Shown: positions 61,115 through 64,000 of the stretch, one piece after another
Position numbering within the stretch: position 1 is the stretch's first letter
Layout: each line of letters begins with the position of its first letter
Assembly: GCF_033097365.1 (NCBI RefSeq)
Contig: NZ_AP028461.1
Span: forward strand, 12,080,029-12,144,028
Source of the DNA: Actinoplanes sichuanensis
GTDB lineage: Bacteria > Actinomycetota > Actinomycetes > Mycobacteriales > Micromonosporaceae
Length of the DNA: 64,000 nucleotides
Direction of reading: 5' to 3'
Program-made: the position numbers and the translations under genes
Notes under the pieces: generated by a model
Seen by the model: the letters and a program-made list of their open reading frames with translations, nothing else
Told to the model about the DNA's origin: nothing
Database searches by the model: none

Positions 61115-61603
61115 ATGGCGGTCGCGTATCTGCTGGTAGGGCTGACAGGGGCCGGGAAGACGACGTACGCGGAACGGGTGCTGGTGCCCCAGGGTGTCGT
61201 GCGGTTGTCAGTCGACGAGCGGGTGTTCGACCGGCACGGCCGCTACGGCGTCGACTACCCCGAACACACGTACTTCCAGAAGGAGCTTCCGCTCGTCGCC
61301 GAGGTCCGCGACGAGCTCGTGGATCTGTTGCGGCAGGGCCGGGACGTGGTGGTGGACCACGGGCTGTGGCGGCGCAAGGACCGCGACGACTGGCGAGCGT
61401 TGGCCGAGTCCGCAGGCGGGCAGGTGCGGCTGCTGTACTTCCCGGTGCCCAAGCAGGAGTTGCTGCGCCGGCTGAACGACCGCAACACCCAGAACCACGC
61501 GAACGCGCTACTGGTAACGGCAGAGGCGCTGGACGACTTCTACGGCCGGTTCGACGTCCCCGACGGAGAGAACGAGCAGGTCATCCCTGCCGGTTCGTTC
61601 TGA
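61115..61603 (+). CDS. Small P-loop kinase (AAA_33 type)
   Basis: 162 aa. Walker A VGLTGAGKTTYA at about 8-19; LSVDERVFDRHG supplies the acidic switch; VVVDHGLWRRKDRDDWR and LNDRNTQNHAN (lid) follow. This matches small-molecule or polynucleotide-kinase-like ATPases related to zeta toxin and chloramphenicol phosphotransferase. No antitoxin-like partner is adjacent. It is the fifth small P-loop kinase in the window. Confidence 0.82.
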   Translation: MAVAYLLVGLTGAGKTTYAERVLVPQGVVRLSVDERVFDRHGRYGVDYPEHTYFQKELPLVAEVRDELVDLLRQGRDVVVDHGLWRRKDRDDWRALAESAGGQVRLLYFPVPKQELLRRLNDRNTQNHANALLVTAEALDDFYGRFDVPDGENEQVIPAGSF

Positions 61604-61622
61604 CTGGGCGATTGCCGGCTTA

Positions 61623-61985
61623 TCACCTGGGGCGCCGTGGGCGGCGCCGTTCCGACTGTGTCTGCCCCGATCGGCGGGGTCGTGTCGGCGGGTCAGAGGG
61701 TGCCTCGACGGCGCCGGGGTTGGAGAACCCCACCGGAGCAACGGCCGGGCGCACGGCCTCCGACGGCGGCCACGGCGACGCCACCATCGCGGCTGCGCTG
61801 ACGGGCACTGACGGCGACACCCGATCCAGCATCTGCTGGGCCTGGCCGGCGTCGATACCCCGACCGGGGTCGATACGCACACCCGCTGCATCGGCCAGGT
61901 CCTCGACGTCGTGGCTGGTCACCGTCTCTGGCCCGAGATCGGTGAGCCGCCGGGCGAACTCCTGCACACTGATCATGCAATGCAT
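61623..61985 (-). CDS. Hypothetical protein
   Basis: 120 aa from ATG 61985; ATG 61976 is equally possible. The first 60 residues look ordered (MISVQEFARRLTDLG, HDVEDLADAAGVRID); the rest is Pro/Ala/Ser-rich and ends in an Arg-rich stretch, perhaps disordered. No family recognised. Convergent with the P-loop kinase gene (20 nt apart). Confidence 0.4.
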   Translation of the reverse strand: MHCMISVQEFARRLTDLGPETVTSHDVEDLADAAGVRIDPGRGIDAGQAQQMLDRVSPSVPVSAAAMVASPWPPSEAVRPAVAPVGFSNPGAVEAPSDPPTRPRRSGQTQSERRRPRRPR

Positions 61986-62273
61986 CCTCTACAGCTGCCG
62001 GTGACACGACACCGCCGCAGATTCGCAGCTGTGCGCTTTATTCAAGGTTAGGCAGCGATCAGATCGCGTGCGCGCCGACGATCCGGACAGCCATGCCGCG
62101 CCGAAGCTGAGTGAGACTGCGGCCGCGGGCTGGTGGACGTCCCCGAAAAGATCTGAGGTTTGGAGCGACGATTGCCTCGAGAACGCAGCAGGGCATCCGA
62201 CGACGGCAATCGCCGCTGGCCGGGTTCCGCTGTTTAGCTGCGCCTCGACGGAATTCCGGCTGACGATCGCAGC

Positions 62274-63242
62274 ATGCCCGACGCTGCCAAGCTACCTTCT
62301 GCTATCGCACCGATGCTGGCGACACCGGGTCCGGTACCGCAAGGGACCGGGTGGGCAGCGGAATTCAAGCACGACGGAATGCGTGCCTGTGTCACGTCGG
62401 CCGGCAGCCGCTGGCAGGCTCGCAGCCGCACAGGCCAGGACATCACGTCTGCCTTCCCCGAAGTGGGACTGCTGCCGGACCTGACTGGCGGACGACGCGT
62501 CGTGCTTGACGGAGAGCTGGTGGTCCTCGACGAGGCCGGGGCGCCGGACTTCCGTCGGCTGCAGCGGCGCATGGGCGTGCGCGAGCCCAGTCCCGGCCTA
62601 CTTCAGACGACGCCAGCCGTGTTGTACGTCTTCGATCTGCTGGTTCTTGACGAGCGGGAGATGACAACGGCGCCCTACGCTGAACGCCGTGCCGCCTTGG
62701 AGGGCTTGGCCCTGCACGGCACAGGGATAGAGACTCCGCCGTCCTTCGCCGATGCGGCATCCGAAGTGTATGCCGTAGCGCGAGAGCACCGCTTGGAAGG
62801 CATCGTCTGTAAACGCCTGGCAGCACCCTATCGGCCAGGCCAGCGGTGCAAGAGCTGGGTAAAGACTGTCATTCCGCACGAAGCGGATGTGGTGGTGTGC
62901 GGATGGCTTCCCGGCCGAGGCCGGCTGAGCGGTGCCATCGGCGCGCTGGTGGTCGGAGCCTACGACCGCGCAGGCGACCTGCACCTGGTCGGCAGGGTCG
63001 GCAGTGGCCTGTCCAGCGCATCACGCCAGCAACTCCAGCACCAGCTCGCCCCGCTGCGCCGCAGCAGCCCGCCGGCAGGCCACGCCGAGAGCATCGCCAT
63101 GGCCGACGCCACCTGGGTCGACCCGCAGGTGGTCGCGCGGATTGCCTACCGATCCTGGACGGACGGCCACCAGCTGCGGCACCCGGTGTATCGAGGAGTC
63201 CTGGAGGACCGGGACGCTTCCGCTGCTCAACTGCCCGATTAG
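62274..63242 (+). CDS. ATP-dependent DNA ligase (LigD ligase-domain type)
   Basis: 322 aa from ATG 62274. The nucleotidyl-acceptor motif EFKHDGMRA (Lys32) is followed by VLDGELVVLD (motif III), VFDLLVLDE (IIIa), LEGIVCKR (IV) and KSWVKT (V), then an OB-fold. Length matches the stand-alone ligase module of the actinobacterial LigD group. It seals nicks, typically in non-homologous end joining with Ku, but no Ku or LigD polymerase/phosphoesterase gene is seen here. Confidence 0.93.
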   Translation: MPDAAKLPSAIAPMLATPGPVPQGTGWAAEFKHDGMRACVTSAGSRWQARSRTGQDITSAFPEVGLLPDLTGGRRVVLDGELVVLDEAGAPDFRRLQRRMGVREPSPGLLQTTPAVLYVFDLLVLDEREMTTAPYAERRAALEGLALHGTGIETPPSFADAASEVYAVAREHRLEGIVCKRLAAPYRPGQRCKSWVKTVIPHEADVVVCGWLPGRGRLSGAIGALVVGAYDRAGDLHLVGRVGSGLSSASRQQLQHQLAPLRRSSPPAGHAESIAMADATWVDPQVVARIAYRSWTDGHQLRHPVYRGVLEDRDASAAQLPD

Positions 63243-63519
63243 CCTTCCGGCCCTACTGCGCTGCGGACGGTAGGGCTGAGCTGCACCTGGCCGAGTTATC
63301 CACAGGCCGGCTGGGCGGCATTGCAAGCAGCCGGGCGCTTCGCCACAGTAGGAGATGACGCTGGCGAGGTCACTCCCAGTCGGTGCCGGCCACGCCTGCG
63401 GGAGGTGGGGCGCCGGATGCAGCAGGCCACCGGCGTCGCCTTGGCGTTGAGTCTGGGCGCGGTGTGGTTGCGGCGTTCGCCCTCAGGTCGGCTGGTCAGC
63501 GCCGATGCGCCGTTAGAAC

Positions 63520-63801
63520 ATGAGTACGATCCCTCGTGTGGGGCACACCAGACCTGAGCGCGAAGCGCCATTGGCGAGAACGGCCTACGTCGCGGCAGCT
63601 CGTCGATGCGTGCAGGCGCTCGGCGCGTTCTTCGCCCAAGGCGTTCCGCTCGACCCGGGTAGCCCTACGCGAGTGCGCAACTGGACAACATCCGACGTAG
63701 CCGTCCTGCGGGAACTGCATGCCGCACTCGGCGATGTGCTCACCACGCGGCGCCGATGGGATGAGCTGCGCAGGCGAAGCGGCTCTCCACCGGTTCACTG
63801 A
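63520..63801 (+). CDS. Hypothetical short protein
   Basis: 93 aa from ATG 63520. Helical pattern (RTAYVAAARRCVQALGAFFA, SDVAVLRELHAALGDVLTTR) with many Arg and Ala. No family or strong ribosome site. It could be real, but a GC-rich chance frame is possible. Confidence 0.35.
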   Translation: MSTIPRVGHTRPEREAPLARTAYVAAARRCVQALGAFFAQGVPLDPGSPTRVRNWTTSDVAVLRELHAALGDVLTTRRRWDELRRRSGSPPVH

Positions 63802-63942
63802 TCGTGGCGGCAGCTGGCCATCAGTTCACGCCGGTGCAGTGGGGGAAGTGTGCAGAGGGGGCGGGCGGGATCGTGGCGAGTTGGTCCAGCGCTCCGGCTG
63901 ACACGAAGGCCTGCTCTTACCGCGAACTGGCGCACCCACGGC

Positions 63943-63976
63943 CAATTACCCACCGCGCCCTTGCGGAGGGTAATTG
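63943..63976. repeat. Inverted repeat near right edge
   Basis: CAATTACCC at 63943-63951 and GGGTAATTG at 63968-63976 are perfect complements, 16 nt apart, in an otherwise gene-free segment (63802-64000). AT-rich arms suggest an operator or a promoter-proximal site rather than a terminator. Confidence 0.45.
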
Positions 63977-64000
63977 CAGAATGTCAGGGCGCGGTCGCAC

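Noticed and set aside
61115..61985. Zeta-type toxin-antitoxin pair (61115 kinase with 61623 ORF)
   Set aside because: The two genes are convergent rather than an operon, and the 120-aa ORF has no epsilon-like features.
1..64000. tRNA, rRNA, CRISPR arrays, replication origin
   Set aside because: No cloverleaf-like sequence with CCA end, no regularly spaced repeats and no DnaA-box cluster were recognised by eye; a dedicated scan was not possible.

Overview
The window is GC-rich, uses many GTG and some TTG starts, and packs genes with 4-nt ATGA/GTGA overlaps. Together with a mycothiol-dependent nitroreductase homologue (CPWAW motif) and several actinobacterial gene families, this points to a filamentous or Micromonospora-like actinomycete. 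The genus cannot be fixed from the sequence. Apart from purD at the left edge, almost everything looks like accessory genome: biosynthetic operons, stress genes, mobile-element debris and scattered single-gene additions.

Layout. (1) 1-3326: purD (partial, minus), then a plus-strand XRE/TPR regulator overlapping a creatininase-family hydrolase. (2) 3686-25372: a long, nearly all plus-strand biosynthetic region. It opens with folE-queD-queE and a purine-type phosphoribosyltransferase, a 7-deazapurine pathway. A methyltransferase, a radical SAM/SPASM enzyme, a DegT/DnrJ aminotransferase, a HAD phosphatase, two tandem thymidylate-kinase-like enzymes and a PurC (SAICAR synthetase) homologue follow. 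After these come a DnaQ-like nuclease, a DsbA-like protein, an ABC exporter, a nucleotidyltransferase, a MazG-like hydrolase, an MFS exporter, two APH-like kinases, a P-loop kinase, a Nudix hydrolase and two isoaspartyl-methyltransferase-like enzymes flanking a DUF402 hydrolase. No QueC is visible, so the pathway may stop at 7-carboxy-7-deazaguanine (CDG), and the PurC-like enzyme could amidate that carboxylate. (3) 25373-26810: a graveyard of fragments (IS5-type transposase, its accessory ORF, a YdeI-like gene) that cuts off the last methyltransferase.

(4) 26870-33802: membrane and stress genes: PrsW protease, STAS and RsbW-type regulators, and a minus-strand operon terC, YflT-like, USP-like, baeRF. 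It is preceded by a good match to the yybP-ykoY manganese riboswitch. The baeRF gene carries an apparent frameshift in a G6 tract. (5) 34317-36653: a membrane GGDEF-EAL protein. (6) 36855-42692: a Tn554-like set of three overlapping tyrosine recombinases plus a small coiled-coil protein.

(7) 42746-47443: small nucleotide-handling genes (P-loop kinase, GNAT, two Nudix, DUF218, NTP_transf_6), part of it visibly lower in GC. (8) 47455-52747: a compact RiPP locus. A regulator diverges from a radical SAM/SPASM maturase, which is translationally coupled to a 61-aa precursor with two near-identical FDN/WDN repeats (cyclophane or triceptide type). A pentapeptide-repeat protein and two nitrilase-superfamily enzymes follow. 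(9) 52794-64000: an APH-like kinase, a sulfotransferase, DUF218, an SMR transporter, a methyltransferase, a Nudix hydrolase, an ISL3-family insertion sequence, a P-loop kinase and an ATP-dependent DNA ligase.

The two systems most worth following are the CDG/PurC-like pathway in (2) and the multi-cyclophane RiPP in (8). No rRNA, tRNA, CRISPR array or replication origin was recognised.
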